Positions 1 through 7,406 of a DNA stretch of 42,324 nt are shown here, in pieces (position 1 is the first letter of the stretch; every line of letters begins with the position of its first letter). The DNA is from Pseudomonas sp. (lineage in GTDB: Bacteria; Pseudomonadota; Gammaproteobacteria; Pseudomonadales; Pseudomonadaceae): the NCBI RefSeq assembly GCF_030684895.1, contig NZ_JAUXXP010000048.1, positions 1 to 42,324 of the forward strand, written 5' to 3'. The notes under the pieces are model-generated. The model did not search any database. It was not told the DNA's origin and was given only the letters and a program-made list of their open reading frames with translations. The position numbers and the translations under genes were made by a program.

Positions 1-166
1 CTATGCCCGAGGAATCCTCGCCAGTGCTCGCTTCCGCATGCATACCAGCTTGCTGGAAGGGGTGAACAACCGCATCAAGGTGATCAAGCGTATGGCCTAT
101 GGCTTCAGGGACTCGGACTACTTCTTCCTGAAAATCAAGGCTGCCTTCCCCGGGAAAGCGCGATGA
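1..166 (+). pseudogene. ISL3-family transposase, C-terminal fragment (cut by window edge)
   Basis: An open frame enters from the left edge (first full codon at 2) and ends at TGA 164-166, giving 54 residues. It contains the stretch LLEGVNNRIKVIKRMAYGFR followed by FFLKIKAAFP. This is the typical C-terminal end of ISL3-family DDE transposases, and the Glu of LLEG is probably the last catalytic acid of the triad. Whether the gene is intact cannot be judged because its start lies outside the window. I could not recognise a terminal inverted repeat in the 170 bases that follow, so the right end of the element is undefined. These bases (167-339) hold no gene that I can see. Confidence 0.8.
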
Positions 167-339
167 ACCTTTTTATTGGCCAGAGGGCCGAAACTGAACT
201 GCACGCAGCCCGCCACATAACACCAAACGCCACCTATAGCTCAAAGCGGCGGAAAACAACACTCAGCGCACGATTTCAACGCTGGGCGCGCACAGACGGG
301 TTAGCTAAACTGCCCGCTTACCGATAGAAAGAGAGCACC

Positions 340-585
340 ATGGGCCTGTTCCGCTTATTGTTCTGGATTGCCATCATCGCGGCGGCATTTTGGCTATGGC
401 GACGCTTTACTCGGCCAGCAGCCCCTCGCACTGAAGACCGCAACACCAGCACAGCCCCTACCCCCATGGTGCGCTGCGAACATTGCGGCACACATGTCCC
501 ACGCAATCACGCGCTGGCAAAGGGCGAACAGTGGTTCTGCAGCCAGGCGCATTTAGAACAAGGCCCACAATCCGGTGAGCGCTGA
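340..585 (+). CDS. PP0621-family small membrane protein with C-terminal zinc-ribbon-like motif
   Basis: This is an 81-residue protein. Residues 3-20 (LFRLLFWIAIIAAAFWLW) form one hydrophobic segment followed by basic residues, so an inner-membrane anchor with the rest in the cytoplasm is likely. The C-terminal half carries MVRCEHCGTHVP and later WFCSQAH, a CxxC...CxxH pattern typical of a small treble-clef or zinc-ribbon fold. A purine-rich Shine-Dalgarno (AGAGAG) precedes the ATG. The 3' end overlaps the pilS GTG start by 11 bases, so the two are probably translationally coupled. The same small gene sits next to pilS in other pseudomonads, where it is named after P. putida PP0621. Its function is unknown; the context hints at a link to pilus signalling, but that is inference only. 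Confidence 0.8.
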   Translation: MGLFRLLFWIAIIAAAFWLWRRFTRPAAPRTEDRNTSTAPTPMVRCEHCGTHVPRNHALAKGEQWFCSQAHLEQGPQSGER

Positions 586-2164
586 TTTCTCCCTGAGCGG
601 GGAGCAAAGCTGGCGAATCCTGCGGCTCTACCACCTGTACCGCCTGGTTATCGGCATTACCCTGGCGCTGCTGATCTCCAGCGATCTCGATGCCCAGTTG
701 CTGGACATGATGCACCCGGCGCTATTCCGTAACGGCAGCTGGGTTTACCTCGCCCTCAACGTCCTGATCATCGCCACCGTTCGCCGCCCCAAGCGCCTGG
801 CACAGGTATTCAGCCTCGCCCTGGTCGATGTGATTCTGCTTTCCGGGCTGTTCTATGCCGCCGGCGGCACCCCCAGCGGCATCGGCAACCTGCTGATTGT
901 CGCGGTGGCAATCGCCAATATCCTCTTGCGCGGACGTATCGGCCTGCTGATTGCCGCAGTCGCCGCAACGGGCATGATCTACCTGACCTTTTACCTCAGC
1001 CTCAGTCGACCGGCTGCGGCTGCCCAGTACGTGCAGGCCGGAGCACTTGGCGCGCTGTGCTTTGCCGCCGCACTGTTTGTGCAGGGCCTGACGCGTCGCC
1101 TGCAAGTCAGCGAAAGCCTGGCCGAGCAGCGCGCTGCCGACGTGGCCAACCTGGAAGCATTGAACGCGCTGATCCTGCAACGTATGCGCACCGGCATTCT
1201 GGTGCTGGATGAAGTGCATCGGGTACTGCTGGCCAACCAGGGCGCTAACCACCTGCTGGGGCATGCCGACCTGACCGGCAAGATTCTCGACCCGCATTGC
1301 CCCGAGCTGATCAAGCGCATGCAGCAATGGTCGCACAACCCCAGCCTGCGCCCTGCCAGCCTACAAGCAGCGCCCGATGGCCGCGTGCTGCAGCCGAGCT
1401 TTATTGCCCTGCAGCGCGGTGCGCATAAACATACGTTGATTTTCCTCGATGACATCTCGCAGATCGCCCAGCAGGCGCAACAACTCAAACTCGCATCACT
1501 GGGCCGACTGACTGCCGGGATCGCCCACGAGATTCGCAACCCACTGGGGGCCATCAGTCACGCTGCACAGCTGCTGCAAGAGTCAGAAGAACTGGAAGGG
1601 CCGGACCTGCGCCTGGCGCAGATCATTCAGGACCACTCACGGCGCATGAACCTGGTGATCGAAAACGTCTTGCAACTGTCGCGGCGGCGCCAGGCCGAAC
1701 CGCAACTGCTCGACCTGAAATACTGGCTGCACCGCTTTGCCAGCGAGTTCCGCGGCAGTGCAGCCCCAGGCCAAACGCTGCATCTGGAAACCAGCGGCGG
1801 CAGCATTCAAACCCGCATGGACCCGCACCAGCTCACCCAGGTGCTGAGCAACCTGGTGGAAAACGGCCTGCGCTACAGCGCGCAAAAGAACAAACACGGG
1901 CAAGTCTGGCTGAAACTGTTCCGCGACCCGGAGAGCGAGCTACCGGTACTCGAGGTACTGGACGATGGCCCCGGCGTTGTCGAAGAGCAACTGCATCAGC
2001 TGTTCGAGCCGTTCTACACCACGGAAAACAAAGGCACCGGCCTGGGCCTGTATATTTCCCGCGAGCTGTGCGAAAGCAATCAGGCCCGTCTCGACTATAA
2101 ACTTCGTGTAGGTGGCGGCAGCTGCCTGCGTATCACCTTCGCCCACCCGCGCAAACTGAGCTGA
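575..2164 (+). CDS. pilS: PilS, membrane sensor histidine kinase of type IV pilin expression
   Basis: A 529-residue sensor kinase starting at GTG 575. Residues about 20-185 hold six hydrophobic segments, as in P. aeruginosa PilS. A PAS-like region follows (about 195-300), then the dimerisation/phosphoacceptor helix LGRLTAGIAHEIRNPLGAIS with His318 as the phosphorylated residue. The HATPase domain shows the N box (NLVENGLRYS), G1 (DDGPGV) and G2 (GTGLGLYI). In the known system PilS senses pilin levels in the inner membrane and controls PilR phosphorylation. The gene overlaps the upstream PP0621-like gene, and only two bases separate its stop from the pilR start, so pilS-pilR form one operon. 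No key residue is missing. Confidence 0.96.
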   Translation: MSADFSLSGEQSWRILRLYHLYRLVIGITLALLISSDLDAQLLDMMHPALFRNGSWVYLALNVLIIATVRRPKRLAQVFSLALVDVILLSGLFYAAGGTPSGIGNLLIVAVAIANILLRGRIGLLIAAVAATGMIYLTFYLSLSRPAAAAQYVQAGALGALCFAAALFVQGLTRRLQVSESLAEQRAADVANLEALNALILQRMRTGILVLDEVHRVLLANQGANHLLGHADLTGKILDPHCPELIKRMQQWSHNPSLRPASLQAAPDGRVLQPSFIALQRGAHKHTLIFLDDISQIAQQAQQLKLASLGRLTAGIAHEIRNPLGAISHAAQLLQESEELEGPDLRLAQIIQDHSRRMNLVIENVLQLSRRRQAEPQLLDLKYWLHRFASEFRGSAAPGQTLHLETSGGSIQTRMDPHQLTQVLSNLVENGLRYSAQKNKHGQVWLKLFRDPESELPVLEVLDDGPGVVEEQLHQLFEPFYTTENKGTGLGLYISRELCESNQARLDYKLRVGGGSCLRITFAHPRKLS

Positions 2165-2166
2165 CC

Positions 2167-3504
2167 ATGACCCGCCAGAGAGCCCTGATCGTCGATGACG
2201 AACCCGATATTCGCGAACTCCTGGAAATCACCCTGGGACGGATGAAGCTCGACACCCGCAGCGCGCGCAACGTCAAGGAAGCCCGCGAGTGGCTAGCCAA
2301 AGAGCCCTTCGACCTGTGCCTCACCGACATGCGCCTGCCTGACGGCACCGGCCTGGAGCTGGTGCAACATATTCTGCTGCGCCACCCGCAAGTACCCGTG
2401 GCGATGATCACCGCCTACGGCAGCCTGGACACCGCAATCAACGCTCTGAAAGCTGGCGCGTTCGACTTTCTCACCAAACCGGTGGATCTCGGCCGCCTGC
2501 GCGAACTGGTCGCAGCCGCCCTACGCCTGCGTAGCGCCGATGGTGAAGAGCTACCAGTGGACAGCCGTCTACTTGGCGATTCACCGCCGATGAAGGCCAT
2601 GCGCAAGCAGATCCTCAAGCTGGCCCGCAGCCAGGCGCCGGTGTATATCAGCGGCGAATCCGGCAGCGGCAAAGAATTGGTCGCACGGCTGATCCACGAG
2701 CAGGGCTCACGTGGCGAGCAACCCTTTATCCCGGTCAACTGCGGCGCCATCCCCACCGAGCTGATGGAAAGCGAGTTTTTCGGCCACAAGAAAGGCAGTT
2801 TCACCGGCGCCATCGAGGACAAACAAGGGCTGTTCCAGGCGGCCAACGGCGGCACGCTGTTCCTCGACGAGGTCGCCGACCTGCCGCTACCGATGCAGGT
2901 CAAACTGCTGCGCGCTATTCAGGAAAAGGCCGTGCGCGCCGTGGGCGGCCAACAGGAGCTGATCGTCGATGTGCGCATCCTCTGCGCCACCCACAAGGAT
3001 CTGGCCGGCGAAGTCGCGGCCGGACGCTTCCGCCAGGATTTGTACTACCGCCTCAACGTCATCGAGCTGCGCGTGCCCGCCCTGCGCGAGCGCCGCGAAG
3101 ATATCGCGCTGCTGGCCGACATCATGCTCAAACGCCTGGCCGAAGGCACCGGCCTTAGCCCGGCAAAACTGGATGACGACGCACTGGAGAAACTCAAGAG
3201 TTACCGCTTCCCAGGCAATGTGCGCGAACTGGAGAACATGCTCGAACGCGCCTACACCCTGTGCGAAGACGACCGCATCACCACCAGCGACCTGCGCCTG
3301 GCCGACAGCGTGCCGCTCAGCGAAAACGGCGAAGCCAACCTCGCACAAATCGACAACCTGGAAGACTACCTCGAAGCCATCGAACGCAAACTGATCATGC
3401 AAGCCCTGGAAGAAACCCGCTGGAACCGCACCGCCGCCGCACAACGCCTGGGCCTGAGTTTTCGCTCGATGCGTTATCGACTAAAGAAGCTTGGTATCGA
3501 CTAA
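2167..3504 (+). CDS. pilR: PilR, sigma-54-dependent response regulator of pilin transcription
   Basis: A 445-residue NtrC-type activator. The receiver domain (1-120) has the acidic pair D10-D11 and phospho-acceptor Asp54 (LTDMRLPDG). The AAA+ domain shows Walker A (GESGSGKE), the sigma-54 contact loop as GSFTGA rather than GAFTGA (a variant I associate with PilR), and GGTLFLDEVADLP as Walker B. The C-terminus is a Fis-type helix-turn-helix (RTAAAQRLGLSFRSMRYRLKKLGI). In characterised pseudomonads phosphorylated PilR activates the RpoN-dependent pilA promoter. No convincing sigma-54 -24/-12 element was found upstream of the minor pilin genes in this window, so the main target presumably lies elsewhere. 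Confidence 0.96.
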   Translation: MTRQRALIVDDEPDIRELLEITLGRMKLDTRSARNVKEAREWLAKEPFDLCLTDMRLPDGTGLELVQHILLRHPQVPVAMITAYGSLDTAINALKAGAFDFLTKPVDLGRLRELVAAALRLRSADGEELPVDSRLLGDSPPMKAMRKQILKLARSQAPVYISGESGSGKELVARLIHEQGSRGEQPFIPVNCGAIPTELMESEFFGHKKGSFTGAIEDKQGLFQAANGGTLFLDEVADLPLPMQVKLLRAIQEKAVRAVGGQQELIVDVRILCATHKDLAGEVAAGRFRQDLYYRLNVIELRVPALRERREDIALLADIMLKRLAEGTGLSPAKLDDDALEKLKSYRFPGNVRELENMLERAYTLCEDDRITTSDLRLADSVPLSENGEANLAQIDNLEDYLEAIERKLIMQALEETRWNRTAAAQRLGLSFRSMRYRLKKLGID

Positions 3505-3518
3505 AGCGAGCATCAATT

Positions 3519-3545
3519 GTGGAAGGGGCTTTAGCCGCGAGCCCC
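3519..3545. repeat. Degenerate REP-like hairpin between convergent pilR and thiO
   Basis: The sequence GTGGAAGGGGCTTTAGCCGC, continuing into GAGCCCC, resembles common Pseudomonas REP units. GGGGCT (3525-3530) and AGCCCC (3540-3545) can pair. It sits between two convergent genes and may act as a weak bidirectional transcription barrier, but it has no T-run. Confidence 0.5.
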
Positions 3546-3559
3546 TCGCAGTGAAACGC

Positions 3560-4672
3560 TCAACAAGTCGAACCCAACCGCCCAGCAGGCGCATAAGGCG
3601 CCGGATCAACAATCGGCTCACGCCCGAGCATCAGGTCCATCAGCAACTGGCAGGACGCCGGCGCCAGCACCAACCCATTGCGGTAATGCCCGCAGTTCAG
3701 CCACAAACCCTCATGCCCCGGTACCGGCCCAATAAACGGAATGCCCTCGGGCGAACCAGGCCGCAATCCCGCCCAATGCCCCACCACCTCGGCATCCGCT
3801 AGCGCCGGCAACAACTCGATAGCGGAAGCCTTCAAGCTGGCCAGCGCCTCGTCGGTCGGCGTTTTGTCGAACCCTGCATGCTCAAGCGTGCTGCCAATCA
3901 GAATATGACCGTCACGCCGCGGAATCGCATAACGCCCTTTGGCCAACACTATGGCCGACAGAAAGTCTTCGGCGCACTTGTACAGAATCATCTGCCCCTT
4001 GACCGGCGCCACCGGTAACTCAATGCCAAGGGTTTTCATCAACGCCCCACTCCAGGCTCCGGCAGTCAGCACCACCTGATCGGCATACATATCACCCTGT
4101 GCCGTATTCACACCCGCGCCACGCCCACCCTCGCGAATAAACCCTCTCCCTGCGGAGTGCTCATGCAAAGTGACATTCGGCATCTGCTGCAACGCCGCTC
4201 GCAGCGCCTTGACCAAACGCGGGTTACGTACATTCGCCACATCCGCCATCTGCACCGCCCGCCCAAAGCCCTCAGCCAAGGCCGGCACCGCACGCTCGAC
4301 CGCAGCGACATCCACACGCTGCAGCGGCCGCCCCTCACGCTGCGCCCAGACCAACGCATCTGCTTCGTCATCAAGATCAAGCCAATACAACCCGGTGACA
4401 TACACCTGCGGATCAATCTGCGTCTGCGCCAGCAACTGCTCACCTAGCCGCGGATAAAAATCCTGCGACCAATGCGCTAGCGCCGTGACCGCAGAGCTGT
4501 AACGCCAGGGATAGAGCGGAGAAACAATCCCGCCACCGGCCCAGGAGGATTCGTTGCCAGAGCTTCGCCCCTCAAGCAACACGACCGATGTCACTGACCC
4601 GGCCAACTGCAAGGCAGAAAGAAGACCCAACGCACCAGCACCAACAACGACCACTCTATCCACACTGTTCAT
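3560..4672 (-). CDS. thiO: ThiO, FAD-dependent glycine oxidase (thiamine biosynthesis)
   Basis: A 370-residue flavoprotein of the D-amino-acid oxidase superfamily. The N-terminus has the Rossmann FAD motif VVVVGAGALGLLSALQLA, followed by an acidic residue (LLEG) and the motif SSWAGGGIVSPLYPW typical of ThiO. Near the C-terminus, GLRPGSPEGIPFIGP and the GHYRNGLVLAP stretch are the conserved substrate/FAD-binding end. ThiO oxidises glycine to dehydroglycine for the thiazole ring. I start at ATG 4672 (MNSVDRVVVVG) with GGTGGG just upstream; the frame is open 16 codons further, but that region is not protein-like. thiO also lies between pilR and fimT in P. aeruginosa (PA4548), so its position is ancestral rather than an insertion. 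Confidence 0.9.
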   Translation of the reverse strand: MNSVDRVVVVGAGALGLLSALQLAGSVTSVVLLEGRSSGNESSWAGGGIVSPLYPWRYSSAVTALAHWSQDFYPRLGEQLLAQTQIDPQVYVTGLYWLDLDDEADALVWAQREGRPLQRVDVAAVERAVPALAEGFGRAVQMADVANVRNPRLVKALRAALQQMPNVTLHEHSAGRGFIREGGRGAGVNTAQGDMYADQVVLTAGAWSGALMKTLGIELPVAPVKGQMILYKCAEDFLSAIVLAKGRYAIPRRDGHILIGSTLEHAGFDKTPTDEALASLKASAIELLPALADAEVVGHWAGLRPGSPEGIPFIGPVPGHEGLWLNCGHYRNGLVLAPASCQLLMDLMLGREPIVDPAPYAPAGRLGSTC

Positions 4673-4732
4673 CCCACCAACCTGAACTAATATTAATTGC
4701 CACAACCTACCCACTAGCAAGGATGCTGGAAT

Positions 4733-5242
4733 ATGGTCGCGAAATACTATGGACGCTCACTAGTCGAATTAATATGTGTGATCTTTATCCTATCAATCAT
4801 CACCACCGTAGCCCTGCCCAACCTGCAGGAACTTCGGGACAGAAATTCCCGCACACAGACCGCCAACCAAATGGTGTCACTTCTCCAGCACGCGCGCAGC
4901 AATGCTGTATTTTCACGAACAATAGTGAGCATCTGTTCAGGCGTAGAACGCTGCTCGGGCAACACCCGCTGGCAGAATGCACTCCTAATATTCATTGACC
5001 GAAACGCCAATGGTCAGCTGGATAGTGATGACGAACTGCTGCTTCAAGCCAACATTACAGACGAATTCTCTTGGCACTGGAACCGCACCAAAGGGCATAT
5101 CCAGTTCGAGGCTGACGGCACCACTAGGGCGATGAACGGGACACTCACGCTGTGCCGCAAAGGCACGCCAGAACACCAGATTGTCATCGCACTTGCGGGG
5201 CGAACTCGCAGCCAACACCCGAGCCATGGCGCCAAATGCTAA
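4733..5242 (+). CDS. fimT: FimT/GspH-family minor pilin-like protein
   Basis: A 169-residue prepilin-like protein. The short leader MVAKYYG is followed by RSLVELICVIFILSIITTVALPNL: a class III prepilin signal with Glu at +5 and a hydrophobic helix. The residue after the cleavage glycine is Arg, not the usual Phe or Met. Paired cysteines (ICSGVERCSG) and the body VSLLQHARSNAVFSRTIVSICS fit the GspH/FimT domain. ATG 4733 is preceded by AAGGA at a good distance. Its position, downstream of thiO and upstream of fimU, matches fimT in P. aeruginosa. FimT proteins are accessory to the pilus; in some gammaproteobacteria a FimT binds DNA for natural transformation. 163 bases separate it from fimU. Confidence 0.82.
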   Translation: MVAKYYGRSLVELICVIFILSIITTVALPNLQELRDRNSRTQTANQMVSLLQHARSNAVFSRTIVSICSGVERCSGNTRWQNALLIFIDRNANGQLDSDDELLLQANITDEFSWHWNRTKGHIQFEADGTTRAMNGTLTLCRKGTPEHQIVIALAGRTRSQHPSHGAKC

Positions 5243-5249
5243 GGTCTTG

Positions 5250-5265
5250 CGTGATCTTCATCACA
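5250..5265. promoter_or_regulatory. CRP/Vfr-like palindromic site upstream of fimU
   Basis: CGTGATCTTCATCACA fits the CRP-type pattern TGTGA-N6-TCACA with one half-site mismatch. It lies 140 bases before the fimU start, in the only sizeable gap of the minor pilin cluster. Vfr, the Pseudomonas CRP homologue, is known to influence type IV pilus genes. Binding here is inference. Confidence 0.45.
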
Positions 5266-5405
5266 GGCCATCACGCAGATAGTTCAGCTCGTCAGCGGAT
5301 AAGCCCGCTTGTCCGCAACGCCTAAGCACATTGAGGGAGAGAAGTTAACGTTGACGTGTACAGCTTCGCAGCCAAACTGGGCGAGGCATCCAAATCGAGG
5401 GATTC

Positions 5406-5834
5406 ATGAACTCAAGTAACGGGTTTTCGCTGATCGAACTGATAGTTGTAGTCGTGATCATCGGGATCATTGCGACCATCGGAGTTCCTAGCTATCAAAA
5501 TATGATAGAGCGGGGCAGGATCACGTCAGCCAGCAACAACTTACTCGGCGCAATGCAACTTGCCCGAAGCGAAGCAGCAACCCGCCGCATCAGCGTTACC
5601 GTTTGCGCCAGCAGCGACCAAAGCGCTTGCTCCGGTACTGACTGGAGCAACGGCGGCCTAGTGATCACAAGCGATGACGAAGTGATTCGTCTCATCCCGC
5701 CAGCCACCGATGTAGCCATCGCTGGAGCTGCGATCACTTTTCGCAGTGACGGCACACCTACTGCCAGCGGCTCTATCGCGGTAGATAGCAAGAGTGTCTC
5801 CGTGAACGCCATTGGCCATGCCAAAATTGAGTAG
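5406..5834 (+). CDS. fimU: FimU-like minor pilin (GspH family)
   Basis: A 142-residue prepilin with leader MNSSNG, cleaved before FSLIELIVVVVIIGIIATIGVPSYQ (Phe+1, Glu+5). A GspH-type body follows (LLGAMQLARSEAATRRISVTVCASS), with a cysteine pair at VCASSDQSACSG. In P. aeruginosa FimU forms, with PilV, PilW and PilX, the priming complex at the pilus tip that carries PilY1. It is the first gene of a compact run, with seven bases to pilV and the next genes overlapping, so it heads the fimU-pilVWXY1E operon. It is somewhat shorter than the P. aeruginosa protein. An ATG with an upstream GAGGGA element sets the start. Confidence 0.87.
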   Translation: MNSSNGFSLIELIVVVVIIGIIATIGVPSYQNMIERGRITSASNNLLGAMQLARSEAATRRISVTVCASSDQSACSGTDWSNGGLVITSDDEVIRLIPPATDVAIAGAAITFRSDGTPTASGSIAVDSKSVSVNAIGHAKIE

Positions 5835-5841
5835 GCATTCA

Positions 5842-6339
5842 ATGAAAAGACTTACACAAAGCCACAGCAACGGCTTCACCTTGATCGAAGTAATGATAGC
5901 CATGATCATCTTGGCCGTTGGCCTACTCGGTATGGCCAGTCTGACCGTTCGTAGCCAGCAATCTAACGAAAGCGCCTATGCGCGCAGCCAGGCAAGCTTA
6001 CTTGCCTACGATATTATCGAAAGGATGCGAGCCAACAAGGTCGCGTTCTCGGCGCTTGAAGCGCGCAAGGTCAGTTTCGCCACCCAGAGTAATGCATACG
6101 CATTTACTAGCCTCCCAACCTGCGCAACGCCCGCCGCAGGCACACCAGCAACCCCGGCGGCGCAGGCCACGAAAGACTTGGCTGAATGGTGCACAGCCCT
6201 ACGAAACAGCCTTCCGAGCGTCAATGCTGGGCAGACCCTGATTGCCAGAACAGGGAACACCTACAGAGTGCATCTAGCATGGCAGGATTCCGGCCCGGAC
6301 AATTCTGCGCAATTCGTTGAGGTGGTGGCTGAACTATGA
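5842..6339 (+). CDS. pilV: PilV, type IV pilus minor pilin
   Basis: A 165-residue prepilin, starting at ATG 5842 so that the leader is MKRLTQSHSNG, cleaved before FTLIEVMIAMIILAVGLLGMASL. The motif LAVGLLGMA and the following QSNESAYARSQASLLAYDIIERMRAN are characteristic of PilV. An in-frame ATG 10 codons upstream is inside fimU and is rejected as start. The stop overlaps the pilW ATG (ATGA). PilV is a core component of the minor-pilin priming complex. A low-complexity Ala/Pro/Thr stretch (TPAAGTPATPAAQAT, about residues 94-108) is probably a surface loop. Confidence 0.9.
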   Translation: MKRLTQSHSNGFTLIEVMIAMIILAVGLLGMASLTVRSQQSNESAYARSQASLLAYDIIERMRANKVAFSALEARKVSFATQSNAYAFTSLPTCATPAAGTPATPAAQATKDLAEWCTALRNSLPSVNAGQTLIARTGNTYRVHLAWQDSGPDNSAQFVEVVAEL

Positions 6340-6920
6340 AGCATCAATCGGGCTTTTCCTTGATCGAACTGATGGTCGCAATCCTTATTGGCTCATTGCT
6401 AATCATCGGCGTGACCGAACTGTTCAACAGCTCATTTCGCTCAGGCCTTAGCAACACCGAGCTGGCAAAAATGCAGGAAAACGGTCGCATAGCGCTTGAA
6501 GTAATCGGAGCCGACGCTCGCCGAGCGGGCTACCGCGGCTGTACTGCGGCAGACCAGACGCTCAGTCTGGGCAGCAACGGAACGCTCCCGGACGATGCAG
6601 TAACAAGCACGGCAACAACCAATGTAACCTTCAGGTTTGCAGCCCCCGGTAGTGGCTGCGAAGCGGCAGACGGCAGCTATACCGCTCTAGACGTTAGTAC
6701 ACCTGTGGTGACCTACAGCAGCACTGGCAATACCATCTCCCGCAATGGCGATCCAATCCTCGACAACTCTAGCATGGCGGTTGCATTCCTCCCCAATGGC
6801 AACCCGAAAAGCAGCACCGCCATCCGTGTCACCATCACCAGCAGAGACTCGCGCACGTCAAGCGACGCGCTGGGGAGTCGCACCTTTAGTGCAACCTATG
6901 AACTAAGGAATCGTCTGTAA
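6336..6920 (+). CDS. pilW: PilW, type IV pilus minor pilin (short form)
   Basis: A 194-residue prepilin with leader MKHQSG and FSLIELMVAILIGSLLIIGVTELF. The downstream segment LAKMQENGRIALEVIGADARRAGYRGC is the PilW hallmark. Its stop overlaps the pilX start (TAATG). As I recall, P. aeruginosa PilW is about 270 residues, so this form lacks roughly a quarter of the globular domain; the frame is nevertheless clean and overlaps are kept on both sides, which argues for a natural short allele rather than a frameshift. PilW bridges minor pilins in the tip complex. Confidence 0.87.
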   Translation: MKHQSGFSLIELMVAILIGSLLIIGVTELFNSSFRSGLSNTELAKMQENGRIALEVIGADARRAGYRGCTAADQTLSLGSNGTLPDDAVTSTATTNVTFRFAAPGSGCEAADGSYTALDVSTPVVTYSSTGNTISRNGDPILDNSSMAVAFLPNGNPKSSTAIRVTITSRDSRTSSDALGSRTFSATYELRNRL

Positions 6921-7345
6921 TGAACACCCATAAGCAACGCGGTGTTGTCCTACTCGTCAGCCTGTTGTTGCTGCTGATGCTCACCCTGATCGCCATCACA
7001 GCAGCCAACCAGTCATCACTACAATTGCGCATTTCTTCCAATAGCGAACAGCAGAATGCAGCGTTCCAGGCGGCAGAAAGTGGCTTGCAGCAATGGGCAA
7101 ACGCATATTTTTCCGCAGCGAACAACGCTACCTTCCCAGCTGCGTCAACTGCGGTGCAAGTGGGTGCCTCGAATGAACGCTTCAGCGTCGCCACTATATA
7201 CGCTGGCCCATGCGCTGGGGGAGGGCTAGGGCGGGTCAGCCTAAATTGTTTCGACATTCAGAGTACTGGTGAGATTTGCGAGTCAGGTAGTTGCAATGCC
7301 ACAGCCGTACACCGTCAGGGCGGCCAACGCCGTCAACTCCAATAG
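6920..7345 (+). CDS. pilX: PilX, type IV pilus minor pilin (short form)
   Basis: A 141-residue protein with leader MNTHKQRG before VVLLVSLLLLLMLTLIAITAAN. The +5 position is Val rather than Glu, as expected for PilX and its GspK relatives, which sit at the filament tip. The motif EQQNAAFQAAESGLQQW is the conserved PilX segment, and the end (TAVHRQGGQRRQLQ) looks like a normal PilX C-terminus. It is shorter than the roughly 195 residues of P. aeruginosa PilX. A 61-base gap separates it from pilY1. Confidence 0.85.
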   Translation: MNTHKQRGVVLLVSLLLLLMLTLIAITAANQSSLQLRISSNSEQQNAAFQAAESGLQQWANAYFSAANNATFPAASTAVQVGASNERFSVATIYAGPCAGGGLGRVSLNCFDIQSTGEICESGSCNATAVHRQGGQRRQLQ

Positions 7346-7406
7346 CACTGCAGCAACCAAAGGCCGCTCTCTAACTCTGGGGCCTCACAAGCCAAGGAAT
7401 CGCAAC

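Noticed and set aside
5243..5405. Sigma-54 promoter upstream of fimU, as a PilR target
   Set aside because: No TGGCAC-N5-TTGC-type element at acceptable match was found.
7269..7406. Possible frameshift joining pilX to pilY1, because the pilY1 frame is open 46 codons upstream
   Set aside because: PilX has a natural C-terminus and pilY1 has its own AAGGA and signal peptide at 7407; the upstream extension is not signal-like.
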